Below are positions 1 to 7,114 of a DNA stretch of 14,671 nt, in pieces (the first letter of the stretch is position 1; each line of letters starts with the position of its first letter). The notes beneath the pieces were generated by a model. It was not told the origin of the DNA and ran no database searches. It saw nothing but the letters and a program-made list of their open reading frames with translations. Made by a program: the position numbers and the translations under genes. Source of the DNA: an uncultured Clostridia bacterium (GTDB lineage Bacteria; Bacillota; Clostridia; RGIG6154); assembly GCA_934457515.1 (NCBI GenBank), contig CAKSHV010000004.1, positions 1-14,671 on the forward strand. The letters are read 5' to 3'.

Positions 1-1179
1 GTTGAGGGCTTTGCACCCGAGGTTGCATGGGTAACCTACGGCGGCGGCGAAAAGCTGTCCGAGCGTTTGTGCGTTCGTCCCACGTCCGAAACTCTGTTTT
101 GCGACCATTATAAAGACATTATCCATTCCTACAGAGATTTGCCGAAGAAATATAACCAGTGGTGTTCGGTAGTCCGCTGGGAAAAGACCACCCGCCCGTT
201 CCTGCGTTCGCTGGAATTTTTGTGGCAGGAGGGACATACTGCGCACGCAACGGCAGAAGAAGCGCAGGAAGAAACCATTAAAATGCTGAACGTATACGCA
301 ACTTTCTGCGAAAAATATTTGGCAATTCCGGTTGTAAAAGGCAGAAAAACCGACAAAGAAAAATTTGCGGGCGCGGAGGAAACCTACACCATTGAAAGCC
401 TTATGCACAGCGGCATTGCGCTGCAGTCCGGCACATCGCACAATTTCGGTGACGGATTTGCAAAAGCGTTTGGTATTCAGTACACCGATAAAGACAATCA
501 GTTAAAATATGTTCATCAGACCTCTTGGGGCATGACAACCCGCATGATTGGTGCAATCATCATGGTTCACGGTGATGACAGCGGCTTGGTATTGCCGCCG
601 AAAATCGCGCCCACACAGCTGATGATTATTCCGATTGCACAGCACAAGGAAGGCGTTTTGGACAAGGCAGACGAGCTGTTTGAGCGCTTAAAAGCAATCG
701 GCATCCGCGTGAAAGTGGACGACAGCGAAAAGAGCCCCGGCTTTAAATTCAGCGAGCAGGAAATGCGCGGCATACCGCTTCGAATTGAAATTGGGCCGAG
801 AGATATTGAAAACAATCAGTGCATTTTGGTTCGCCGCGACAACGGCGAAAAGACAACCGTTTCGTTAGATGAATTAGAAACCGTTGTTCCCGCGCTTTTG
901 GAAACCATTCACACAGCAATGTTTGAAAAAGCAAAGGCACACCGCGACGCAAGAACATATACAGCAACCGATATGGACGCGTTTGCAAAGCAGCTGGAAA
1001 CCTCGCCCGGCTTTATCAAAGCGATGTGGTGCGGCGATGTGGCATGTGAAAACGAAATCAAAGAGAAAACCGGCGCAACCTCGCGCTGCATTCCTTTTGA
1101 ACAGGAACAGATTGCAGACACCTGCATTTGCTGCGGCAAAAAGGCAACCAAGATGGTTTACTGGGGCAAAGCTTATTAA
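1..1179 (+). CDS. proS: Proline--tRNA ligase, archaeal/eukaryote-type (ProS type 3), 5' end missing
   Basis: This enzyme charges tRNA-Pro with proline in the cytoplasm. The frame is open from base 1, so the gene starts before the window; a TTG codon at base 67 is internal, not the start. The visible 392 codons carry the class II synthetase signatures: RPTSET near codon 27, motif 2 as VVRWE followed by PFLRSLEF (codons about 56-72), and motif 3 as [12 protein letters not shown] with HGDD and GLVLPP (codons about 177-200). After these come the anticodon-binding domain and a C-terminal zinc-ribbon-like region with cysteine pairs (WCGDVAC, then CICC), ending in the terminal tyrosine typical of this subclass. 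There is no insertion editing domain between motifs 2 and 3, which separates it from the long bacterial ProRS. A terminator follows within 20 bases, so it is the last gene of its transcript. Family assignment is very secure. Confidence 0.97.
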   Translation, partial: VEGFAPEVAWVTYGGGEKLSERLCVRPTSETLFCDHYKDIIHSYRDLPKKYNQWCSVVRWEKTTRPFLRSLEFLWQEGHTAHATAEEAQEETIKMLNVYATFCEKYLAIPVVKGRKTDKEKFAGAEETYTIESLMHSGIALQSGTSHNFGDGFAKAFGIQYTDKDNQLKYVHQTSWGMTTRMIGAIIMVHGDDSGLVLPPKIAPTQLMIIPIAQHKEGVLDKADELFERLKAIGIRVKVDDSEKSPGFKFSEQEMRGIPLRIEIGPRDIENNQCILVRRDNGEKTTVSLDELETVVPALLETIHTAMFEKAKAHRDARTYTATDMDAFAKQLETSPGFIKAMWCGDVACENEIKEKTGATSRCIPFEQEQIADTCICCGKKATKMVYWGKAY

Positions 1180-1197
1180 TTTTAATAAAAATTTTCG

Positions 1198-1235
1198 GCA
1201 CGGACAGGATTAACAACGCCTGTCCGTGCTTTTTT
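1198..1235 (+). terminator. Intrinsic terminator of proS
   Basis: A perfect 11-bp stem (GCACGGACAGG at 1198-1208 pairing with CCTGTCCGTGC at 1219-1229) with a 10-base loop is followed directly by six T residues (1230-1235). It begins 18 bases after the proS stop codon. The T run lies on the + strand side, so it serves proS. Confidence 0.93.
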
Positions 1236-1264
1236 GTGCGGGAATTAAGGGAAAGGGACGCGGC

Positions 1265-1412
1265 GCGGGCGCAAGGTCGCGCCGAATCCCGCGCGCATTG
1301 TGCACGGGAGATGCCGCGCTTTAAGTGGGTGTAGTGGCGGGAGCGGGCGCAAGGTCGCGCCCGAAGTTCGCGCGCATTGTGCGCGGAAAAGTGCTCAATT
1401 TAAGTCGGTGTA
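1265..1412. repeat. Tandem imperfect ~79-base repeat, two units
   Basis: Unit 1 starts at 1265 and unit 2 at 1343. Three blocks recur at the same offset (78-79 bases) in both. The first is GCGGGCGCAAGGTCGCGCC (1265-1283 and 1343-1361). The second is GCGCGCATTGTGC (1291-1303 and 1370-1382). The third is TTAAGT(G/C)GGTGTA (1321-1333 and 1400-1412). The first two blocks each fold as small hairpins. In unit 2 these are CGGGCGC/GCGCCCG (1344-1350 with 1357-1363) and CGCGCA/TGCGCG (1371-1376 with 1380-1385). It resembles REP/MITE-like palindromic filler, but I do not recognise a named family. Confidence 0.8.
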
Positions 1413-1416
1413 AAAT

Positions 1417-1437
1417 CGGGCGCGCGTTGTGCGCCCG
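1417..1437. repeat. GC hairpin, third copy of the GCGCGC(A/G)TTGTGC motif
   Basis: CGGGCGC (1417-1423) pairs with GCGCCCG (1431-1437) around a 7-base loop; a G-U and a C-G pair can extend the stem inward. The core GCGCGCGTTGTGC at 1420-1432 matches the motif in the tandem units with one A-to-G change. There is no T run after it on either strand, so it is not a terminator. Confidence 0.75.
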
Positions 1438-1480
1438 AAAAGGAGACCGCGGAATGTGGGCGCTGCACTAAGCATGAAAA

Positions 1481-1584
1481 CTATAAACACCCTCACGCCG
1501 CAGTTTTTACACCAAATCTTATGCATAATTTAACGTTAAGCGCGCGTTGTGCGTCATGCGTTAAACTCTTCTCTATAAACACCC
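1481..1584. repeat. 12-base direct repeat CTATAAACACCC
   Basis: Identical copies of CTATAAACACCC lie at 1481-1492 and 1573-1584, flanking the fourth hairpin copy. They could be remnants of a larger duplicated unit or the edges of an inserted element; the sequence alone does not decide. Confidence 0.6.
1529..1565. repeat. Nested hairpin, fourth copy of the GCGCGC(A/G)TTGTGC motif
   Basis: An AT-rich outer stem TTTAACG (1529-1535) with CGTTAAA (1559-1565) encloses the core GCGCGCGTTGTGC (1540-1552), which can itself fold with G-U pairs. It lies about 120 bases from the third copy. A TTTTACACC at 1505-1513 is the reverse complement of GGTGTAAAA at 1407-1415, which suggests this copy may sit in inverted orientation relative to the tandem pair. 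Confidence 0.65.
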
Positions 1585-1619
1585 ATCCTCCCTTCTGCCC
1601 CTCTCCCCTTTTCAGGCAT

Positions 1620-1654
1620 AAAAAAGAAAGCAGAGAAAATTCTCTGCTTTCTTT
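1620..1654 (-). terminator. Intrinsic terminator of the giant secreted-protein gene
   Basis: A 14-bp perfect stem (1623-1636 with 1641-1654, core GCAGAGA/TCTCTGC) closes on a 4-base loop. On the minus strand the transcript runs into an uninterrupted U run (A residues 1620-1625 on the + strand). It starts 14 bases after the stop codon at 1669-1671. The stem is symmetrical enough to act weakly on the + strand too. Confidence 0.92.
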
Positions 1655-1668
1655 GGTTTTATGCTCAA

Positions 1669-4600
1669 TTATTTTGCCGAAAGCGTTACGGTAAGCTTAT
1701 GGGTCTGCGCCTTGTCGTTATCGTAATCGTCTACCGGTAAATCTTTCGCAGGCTTAATCAAAAGGGTGTAGCTGCCATCTGCACGAACTTCGTTTCCGCC
1801 GAGCGAAGTTACAATTGTTTTTTCTGCGCCTGTTGCAACTTCGGTTAAAACAACCGTCGCTTTAACGCCTTTTAACATGTCTTTTGTGCACTCGAACGGA
1901 ATCTGGTCTTTCGCAACAACCAAACGGATATATCCGCCGCCTGTGCCCTGTGCCGTGTATTTAACGGTGAACGGATCAAATTTCAGCGCAGTGGAATCTT
2001 CTGCAACCGGAACGCTTGACTTTCCGACTGTAACGCCTGTTCCCTTTAATGTGGAATTTGCAAGCGTTCTGAGTGTGCCCTTGCCGCGGCTTTCTTTTGT
2101 GCCGTCCTTCTTTGTGATTTCAATCGAATACGTAAATTCCGCATTCGGATCATCAACTTTAATCAGCCATTCATAAGCATACTTGTCTTTAACTACCTTC
2201 TTGGTTTCGCCGCCAACCGTGTAGGTCAGTTCTGCACTCTGGTAATTATTCGGTAAATCAGTGATGTATACATATGCCCAATATTTGTCGTCGGTTGCCT
2301 GAATAACATAACCGTAACCGTTAACGTGTGCCGAAACCGTCTGTCCAACTTCGTTGGAATAGGTGTATTCTTTTGCATAAACCGGTTTTGCAATATTTGT
2401 AAGACCGCTTATTACAACAGACATAATGCCCTTAGACGGAATGGTTAATGTGAACTTGCTGTCTTTAATTTCAACTGTAGACTTGTTGCCTTCTGCATCG
2501 AATACGGTTGCGGTTGTGTTCACACCTGTGCCGAATTTCGAACCAAGAGTAAGCTCGGTTGTTCTTTCCGCATTGTCTTCGTTCATGAACGCAATACCTG
2601 CAACGCCGTCTTTCTTCGCTGCAACATAGTCAATGTTTACGTTATCTGCCGTTACAATGTCCTTATCCATCCACAGCCACATGCCGTCTTCATCATAGAA
2701 TTTGCCGGGTGCCTGACCGAACTGGTAAGAATCAAAGTATGCATAACCGCCCTGATATACATAGGGGAAGTTAATGTTCTGTTTCGATTTTGCCCATGCT
2801 TCGTTAATTAAGAAGTCTTCAACCAAAGACAGGTAAATCGGAATATGGTGCCAGTAAAGCGATGTGATGTCTGCGCCTTTGTACGGATAATCCGCTTTAT
2901 AAGGCGATGCTACATAACGGTCAATGTAGTAGCCGGGATAGTTCATAAATCTGCCGACTGCCGCATTTCTCGCCTGAGTTTCAAACCATTCGTCGCCGGT
3001 GTATACCGACAGACGAACCATGGTTCCGAGCCAGTTGTTCATAGTGATAACGTCACCGTGACCCGGTGTTCTCGGATGCTCTGTACCCATACCGGTCTGT
3101 GTAAGCAGCCAGCCGGGAACGGTTTCTTCTTCCATGGTATATTTGCCTTCTTCAGCAAGCTGTTTTGCAGATTTTGCTTCGCCGTCAATGTTGCCGGGAC
3201 GCCATTTCTGCTCGCCGTGCCAGAAGAAGTTATAGCCTGCTTTATCAACGTTCGGCAAACGCTCTAAAACTTTTGCAGGTTCAATTTTATAATCTGTTGT
3301 TGCATAATCATTCTGATAACCTGTTGTCCAGATTGCAGCCATCAGCAAGCGTCCGCTTTCTTCTGCTTTATCCAAGTATTTCTTCTCGCCTGTCAGTTCG
3401 TAAGCTGCGGTAAGGGTTGCGGTCATTGTGGTGTAGTCACCGTATACAAAGCCGTTTACCATACGCACATCTCTCTTAGAGGGAGAGTTCGGATAGGTTT
3501 CCAAATACTTATCTGCAAGGTCAATAATTTCCTTCTTATATTTTTCATCGCCTGTGTACTTTAAGAATGCACCTGCCGCCTTAATGCTCGAAGGCTCTAA
3601 GTCGTTTAACGCATGGTCAAGCAAGTAAGGCATTCTGCCCTGGCTCATTTCATACAAGCCGCCGTATACAGCGGAATTGTAAATCGGAATATAGCCCTTT
3701 AAAGGCGACAAAGCCTGTGCATAGTTGCTTGTCGATGTCTTCTCGTCCGGCGCATAGTGTGCGCTGCCGCGTGTTAAAACATATGCAATTGTCGGGATAA
3801 CTCTTTTCTCTAAAAGTTCTTCATCTTCCGACAGAAGATAACGCTGGTAAACGCTCATTGCGTTGGACTGAGACACGAGGTTCTGACCTTCCATGTTGTA
3901 ATAGCCCATCCAGGTGGGATCCCAACCGCCGTAGAAGTCATCCATAATCAAATCACGGATATTATAAATTTCTTCGTTAATCGAACCGTAGTAGTTGGTT
4001 CTGATGTCTTTGCAGTTAAACATGTCAACCGCAATATGTTTGTAAGAATCATACCAGTCTTCAAAACGGTTGATTACACGGAACGAGAATTTGAGTTCTT
4101 CGCCCGCTTCAAAGTTTGCTTTGTCATTGCCCATCATCGGTGCAACCATCTGCGGACGAACTTTACCGCCCGATGTGTAGAATGTTGCGCCGAATTCGGA
4201 AGTATCCGGGAATGCATAGTGCTGCGATACACAAGTCGGATCGATAACAACACCTGTTGTTAAATCTCTGCCCGGTGTTTTAATATTGTTATCAGCCTTA
4301 AGTGTAATGGTGTTCATCGGTGTGAACAGATAGCACTCTGCCAGAACAACCGGAGAATCCGGAATATTGTGCTTAATGTGCAGCATAGGAGCGGTTACCG
4401 TATCGAACTGCTCTTTCTCCACACCGTCGCCGCTGGCAAGCATAAACGAATATGCGCCTTTTTCATTGAATTTTGCATCAATGGTAACTTTCGGATCGTC
4501 AACCAAGTCATCAAACGCAAAGGTTGCGCTGAAGTTAACTTTTTCATTGGGTGCAAAGGAAAGTTTCATTTCGGTGTCCGAAACTTTGGTAAAGTCATTC

Positions 4601-6765
4601 GGAATCAGCCAGTTTCCGATACCGTATTTAAAGAAGTCATCGGTGCTGCCTTCTACCTCACCGTCTTTGGAGTTAACGGCTACGCCGACAAACGAACCTG
4701 TATCTGCACCGCTCTTAAAGTTTGCTTTAAGTGCGCTCATCATTAAGAAACCAAACTCTTCATTTCTGCCTTTAACCAAAACCCATTCGCTCGTTTTGCT
4801 GTCTTTAACGTAAATTTCGTTCTGAACAACCGCGCCTTTCGAGCTTTCACCCTGGTAGAAAACAATCTTTGTGCGACCGTTTTCAATCGATTCGGATTTG
4901 GTTGCAGCAATATTTTCTTTTGTATAAGCGGGATAATTGGGACGTGCAATCATGTCCGTTGCGTTAAACGCACCTGCATATTTTGCAAGCTCAGCATCAT
5001 TGTCCGGTACTTTCCAGTCAATGTCGTTTGTAAGCAAAACGCCGCTGCAGCGTGCAAAAAAGCCGGAGGTATCCAAAATTTCAACCGTGTGTTTGCCCGC
5101 CTGAATATCATAAACGCCTGCTTCGGTCCAGATAAAGCCGTCTTTTCCGTGCGCACCCATTTTTTCGGGGTATTCTTTGCCGTCAAATGCAACGTTAAAG
5201 TAACGCGAACCGGGTTTGTTTGTCGCAAAGTCGCGCGCACGAATCCACAGTTTATATTTGCCGGGCTTTGTTACATTAAAGGAAACCTTTGCCGGCGTTC
5301 CGCCCGTATAGCCTTTGCCTTCGTTTGCTGAGTCGGTGCAACCTTGAATGTAGCCATCCGACTGAAGCGTCCACGAACCTAAGTCCGTAATGCCTGCGCC
5401 GTCTACATAATAAATAATCGGAGCATCTTCAGCTGTAATAAATACGGACTGTGTTTTTTCTTCCCACTCAACCTCGCAGCCATACGCTTCGGAAATGAAA
5501 CGCAGCGGAACCATGGTGCGGTCGTTAATGAGTGCGGGCGGCTGGTCGATTGTAACCGGCTTACCTGCAATTGATGCGTCGTTGCTGCCGATTGTTACCA
5601 TAACCACTTTGCCGTTGCGAACACCCATTGCGGTTTCGGTTTCATCATCCCACGAAACTTCGCAGCCGAGCGCCTCGAAAATGGCACGCATCGGAACCAA
5701 TGTTCGGTCGTTAATGATAACCGGGTCAACGTCAAATTTCATCCAGTCGTCGTTAAACTTAACTGCAATTTCAGTGTTCGGTCTGTTGGGGTCGATTTTA
5801 ACTTCGGGCTTTTTCTTTTCGCCCAAAACAACCTTAGACGCATCATATGTATCTTTTTCTACCAAATCATAAAGGGTACCTTCCGCGTTAACCGGTTTGA
5901 AAGACGCATCGTCCGTAACCAAAATCATATCGAATCTTGCATAATCGCCGAGTGCGTCAACCGAAAGCTTGTGGCTGCCCTGTTTTAAGGTAACCTTGCC
6001 CAAAACTGCCCAGTCATAACCTTCCGCACCGTGTGCGCCGAGCTGACCTTCCAGTTTTGTGCCGTCGATTAAAACGTTTGCAACACGTGTTCTCGGACGG
6101 TCGGACGCAAAGTCGCGGCTTCTGCCCCAAATGGTGTATTCGTAATCATAAGGAACAACCAGCTCCGTTTCCGCCGTGGAAGATTTTGACGCGTCAAACA
6201 TGTTCGGGATTGCGCCTGATCTTTCAACTGCCCACTTGCCCATGTTCTTTTCAAAATTTTTGTAGTTTAAGAAATAATATACGCAGTTGTCTTTGTATCT
6301 CATTTCTTTGCGGGGCAAATCGCTTGTCGAAACCTCAGGCTTTTTTGCTTCCCCGGAACCGCCGGAAACAACCTCCGGATAAATTTTGCACACGAACTTA
6401 TGTTTTTGTCCGCTTGAATTATCGGAATAGTCCTTGGTTGTAACCTCCGCTGTCTGCGGAACAACCAACACTACCGCCGAATCGCGGACTTCAACTTTGT
6501 CGATTTTGCTTTCGAACGGGATTTTTTTATCGCCGTCCACCAATTCACCCTTAACCTTTAATCCAATCATGTTGGAATCGGTTACTTCAAACGGAATATC
6601 CGTTTTATTCACAACAAAACGGAAAACCGCTCCTGCCATGCCCTGGCCGCTGTACTTTAAGTCAAACGCTTCAAAGCTTGTGTTTGCCGCTGCCAGCGAA
6701 ACAACCGGCATGAAGCATGTGATGACCATAACCAGCGCCAAAAGCCATGCGCATGTTTTTTTCAT
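1669..6765 (-). CDS. Giant secreted multidomain protein with stalk domain; probable glycan-active enzyme, family unknown
   Basis: A 1698-residue exported protein. Residues 1-27 are a signal peptide (MKK, hydrophobic core, cleavage near LAAA). Domains in order: beta domain A (about 29-130); sugar-binding-like beta domain B (155-290); copper-amine-oxidase-N-type stalk with two repeats, each carrying NDRT(L/M)VP(M/L)R and GCEV (332-446); B' (448-588), homologous to B; a large beta region (600-900); a helix-rich region resembling an alpha/alpha toroid (905-1325, with motifs WMGYYNMEG, FWHGEQKWRPGN and PGHGDVITMNNW); a beta domain (1340-1455); an Ig-like stretch (1460-1570); and A' (1593-1697), homologous to A. 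A beta-sandwich followed by a helical toroid is the layout of several glycoside hydrolase and polysaccharide lyase families, but I recognise no catalytic motif, so the activity is inferred. There is no LPXTG, SLH or C-terminal membrane anchor. The start is set by AAAGGAGGAG 6 bases upstream and the signal peptide. It is monocistronic, with its own promoter and terminator. Confidence 0.9.
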   Translation of the reverse strand: MKKTCAWLLALVMVITCFMPVVSLAAANTSFEAFDLKYSGQGMAGAVFRFVVNKTDIPFEVTDSNMIGLKVKGELVDGDKKIPFESKIDKVEVRDSAVVLVVPQTAEVTTKDYSDNSSGQKHKFVCKIYPEVVSGGSGEAKKPEVSTSDLPRKEMRYKDNCVYYFLNYKNFEKNMGKWAVERSGAIPNMFDASKSSTAETELVVPYDYEYTIWGRSRDFASDRPRTRVANVLIDGTKLEGQLGAHGAEGYDWAVLGKVTLKQGSHKLSVDALGDYARFDMILVTDDASFKPVNAEGTLYDLVEKDTYDASKVVLGEKKKPEVKIDPNRPNTEIAVKFNDDWMKFDVDPVIINDRTLVPMRAIFEALGCEVSWDDETETAMGVRNGKVVMVTIGSNDASIAGKPVTIDQPPALINDRTMVPLRFISEAYGCEVEWEEKTQSVFITAEDAPIIYYVDGAGITDLGSWTLQSDGYIQGCTDSANEGKGYTGGTPAKVSFNVTKPGKYKLWIRARDFATNKPGSRYFNVAFDGKEYPEKMGAHGKDGFIWTEAGVYDIQAGKHTVEILDTSGFFARCSGVLLTNDIDWKVPDNDAELAKYAGAFNATDMIARPNYPAYTKENIAATKSESIENGRTKIVFYQGESSKGAVVQNEIYVKDSKTSEWVLVKGRNEEFGFLMMSALKANFKSGADTGSFVGVAVNSKDGEVEGSTDDFFKYGIGNWLIPNDFTKVSDTEMKLSFAPNEKVNFSATFAFDDLVDDPKVTIDAKFNEKGAYSFMLASGDGVEKEQFDTVTAPMLHIKHNIPDSPVVLAECYLFTPMNTITLKADNNIKTPGRDLTTGVVIDPTCVSQHYAFPDTSEFGATFYTSGGKVRPQMVAPMMGNDKANFEAGEELKFSFRVINRFEDWYDSYKHIAVDMFNCKDIRTNYYGSINEEIYNIRDLIMDDFYGGWDPTWMGYYNMEGQNLVSQSNAMSVYQRYLLSEDEELLEKRVIPTIAYVLTRGSAHYAPDEKTSTSNYAQALSPLKGYIPIYNSAVYGGLYEMSQGRMPYLLDHALNDLEPSSIKAAGAFLKYTGDEKYKKEIIDLADKYLETYPNSPSKRDVRMVNGFVYGDYTTMTATLTAAYELTGEKKYLDKAEESGRLLMAAIWTTGYQNDYATTDYKIEPAKVLERLPNVDKAGYNFFWHGEQKWRPGNIDGEAKSAKQLAEEGKYTMEEETVPGWLLTQTGMGTEHPRTPGHGDVITMNNWLGTMVRLSVYTGDEWFETQARNAAVGRFMNYPGYYIDRYVASPYKADYPYKGADITSLYWHHIPIYLSLVEDFLINEAWAKSKQNINFPYVYQGGYAYFDSYQFGQAPGKFYDEDGMWLWMDKDIVTADNVNIDYVAAKKDGVAGIAFMNEDNAERTTELTLGSKFGTGVNTTATVFDAEGNKSTVEIKDSKFTLTIPSKGIMSVVISGLTNIAKPVYAKEYTYSNEVGQTVSAHVNGYGYVIQATDDKYWAYVYITDLPNNYQSAELTYTVGGETKKVVKDKYAYEWLIKVDDPNAEFTYSIEITKKDGTKESRGKGTLRTLANSTLKGTGVTVGKSSVPVAEDSTALKFDPFTVKYTAQGTGGGYIRLVVAKDQIPFECTKDMLKGVKATVVLTEVATGAEKTIVTSLGGNEVRADGSYTLLIKPAKDLPVDDYDNDKAQTHKLTVTLSAK

Positions 6766-6861
6766 ACTCTCTCCTCCTTTTTTCTGTCACCTTAAATCCG
6801 TATCGAAAATATGCAAGGTTCCGATTGCAAATCAGTGCGACACGGACGATTGGTTACATTC

Positions 6862-6890
6862 AGTATATCATAAAATAAATCATTTGTCCA
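6862..6890 (-). promoter_or_regulatory. Sigma-A type promoter of the giant secreted-protein gene
   Basis: Reading the minus strand, a -35 box TGGACA (6890-6885) is separated by exactly 17 bases from a -10 box TATACT (6867-6862), which is preceded by TGA (an extended -10). Each hexamer has one mismatch to consensus. The predicted start is near 6855, giving a leader of about 90 nucleotides before the ATG at 6765. I see no known riboswitch fold in the leader. The surroundings are AT-rich, as expected for a promoter. Confidence 0.8.
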
Positions 6891-6961
6891 TAATATTTTC
6901 ACATTTTTTCACGAAATTTTCAGCCTAATATTAGGAAAAATTGCACTATATTAAGATTTAT

Positions 6962-7010
6962 AACGAAAAAGAACCACGGACACTTTTTGTGTCCGCGGCA
7001 ATATTTCGTT
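6962..7010 (-). terminator. Extended hairpin, second terminator-like element of the operon
   Basis: An inner stem CCACGGACAC (6974-6983) pairs with GTGTCCGCGG (6989-6998) around a TTTTT loop. On the minus strand every pair forms, one as G-U. An outer AACGAAA/TTTCGTT pair (6962-6968 with 7004-7010) extends it. U-rich sequence follows on the minus strand (TTCTTTTT). It lies about 70 bases upstream of the giant gene's promoter and would insulate it from the operon above. Confidence 0.6.
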
Positions 7011-7031
7011 TTTTTAAATTTGCAGCGCATT

Positions 7032-7069
7032 AAAAAAGCAACGCACAAAATTCAAGCGCGTCGCTTTTT
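7032..7069 (-). terminator. Intrinsic terminator of the c-di-GMP/polysaccharide operon
   Basis: On the minus strand AAAAAGCGACGC (7069-7058) pairs with GCGTTGCTTTTT (7044-7033), with one G-U pair and a 13-base loop, and the 3' arm ends in a U run. It lies 45 bases beyond the stop codon of the GGDEF-EAL gene. Confidence 0.8.
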
Positions 7070-7114
7070 ATTCTTTATTCGGACAGACAACCTTTGCATC
7101 CTAAAATTGCCGAA

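Larger units (their letters stand above)
1236..1668. other. Convergent intergenic spacer rich in GC hairpins
   Basis: This 433-base gap lies between the 3' ends of proS (+) and the giant secreted-protein gene (-). I see no credible coding frame with a ribosome binding site. It holds a tandem pair of about 79-base units, two further hairpin copies of the same core motif, a 12-base direct repeat, a pyrimidine-rich stretch on the + strand (about 1582-1613, mostly C and T), and the terminator of the minus-strand gene. Its first half is strikingly richer in GC than the flanking genes. Confidence 0.8.

Noticed and set aside
1128..1334. A 68-codon + strand frame running from the proS end into the repeat region
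   Set aside because: It overlaps proS in another frame, crosses the terminator hairpin and repeats, and has no ribosome binding site.
1262..1440. CRISPR array
   Set aside because: The repeats are only two imperfect 79-base units plus scattered hairpins, with no regular short repeat/spacer alternation and no cas genes.
4367..4813. A 148-codon open frame on the + strand
   Set aside because: Antisense to the giant secreted-protein gene and overlapped by another + strand shadow frame; no start signal or family resemblance.
6766..6861. Cyclic di-GMP riboswitch in the leader of the giant gene
   Set aside because: It was an attractive idea given the neighbouring c-di-GMP enzymes, but I could not find the conserved core or a terminator/antiterminator pair in the leader.
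1198..6998. Shared CACGGACA stem sequence in the proS terminator and the 6974-6998 hairpin
   Set aside because: Only eight bases are shared in otherwise different hairpins; chance or common terminator-stem composition explains it.
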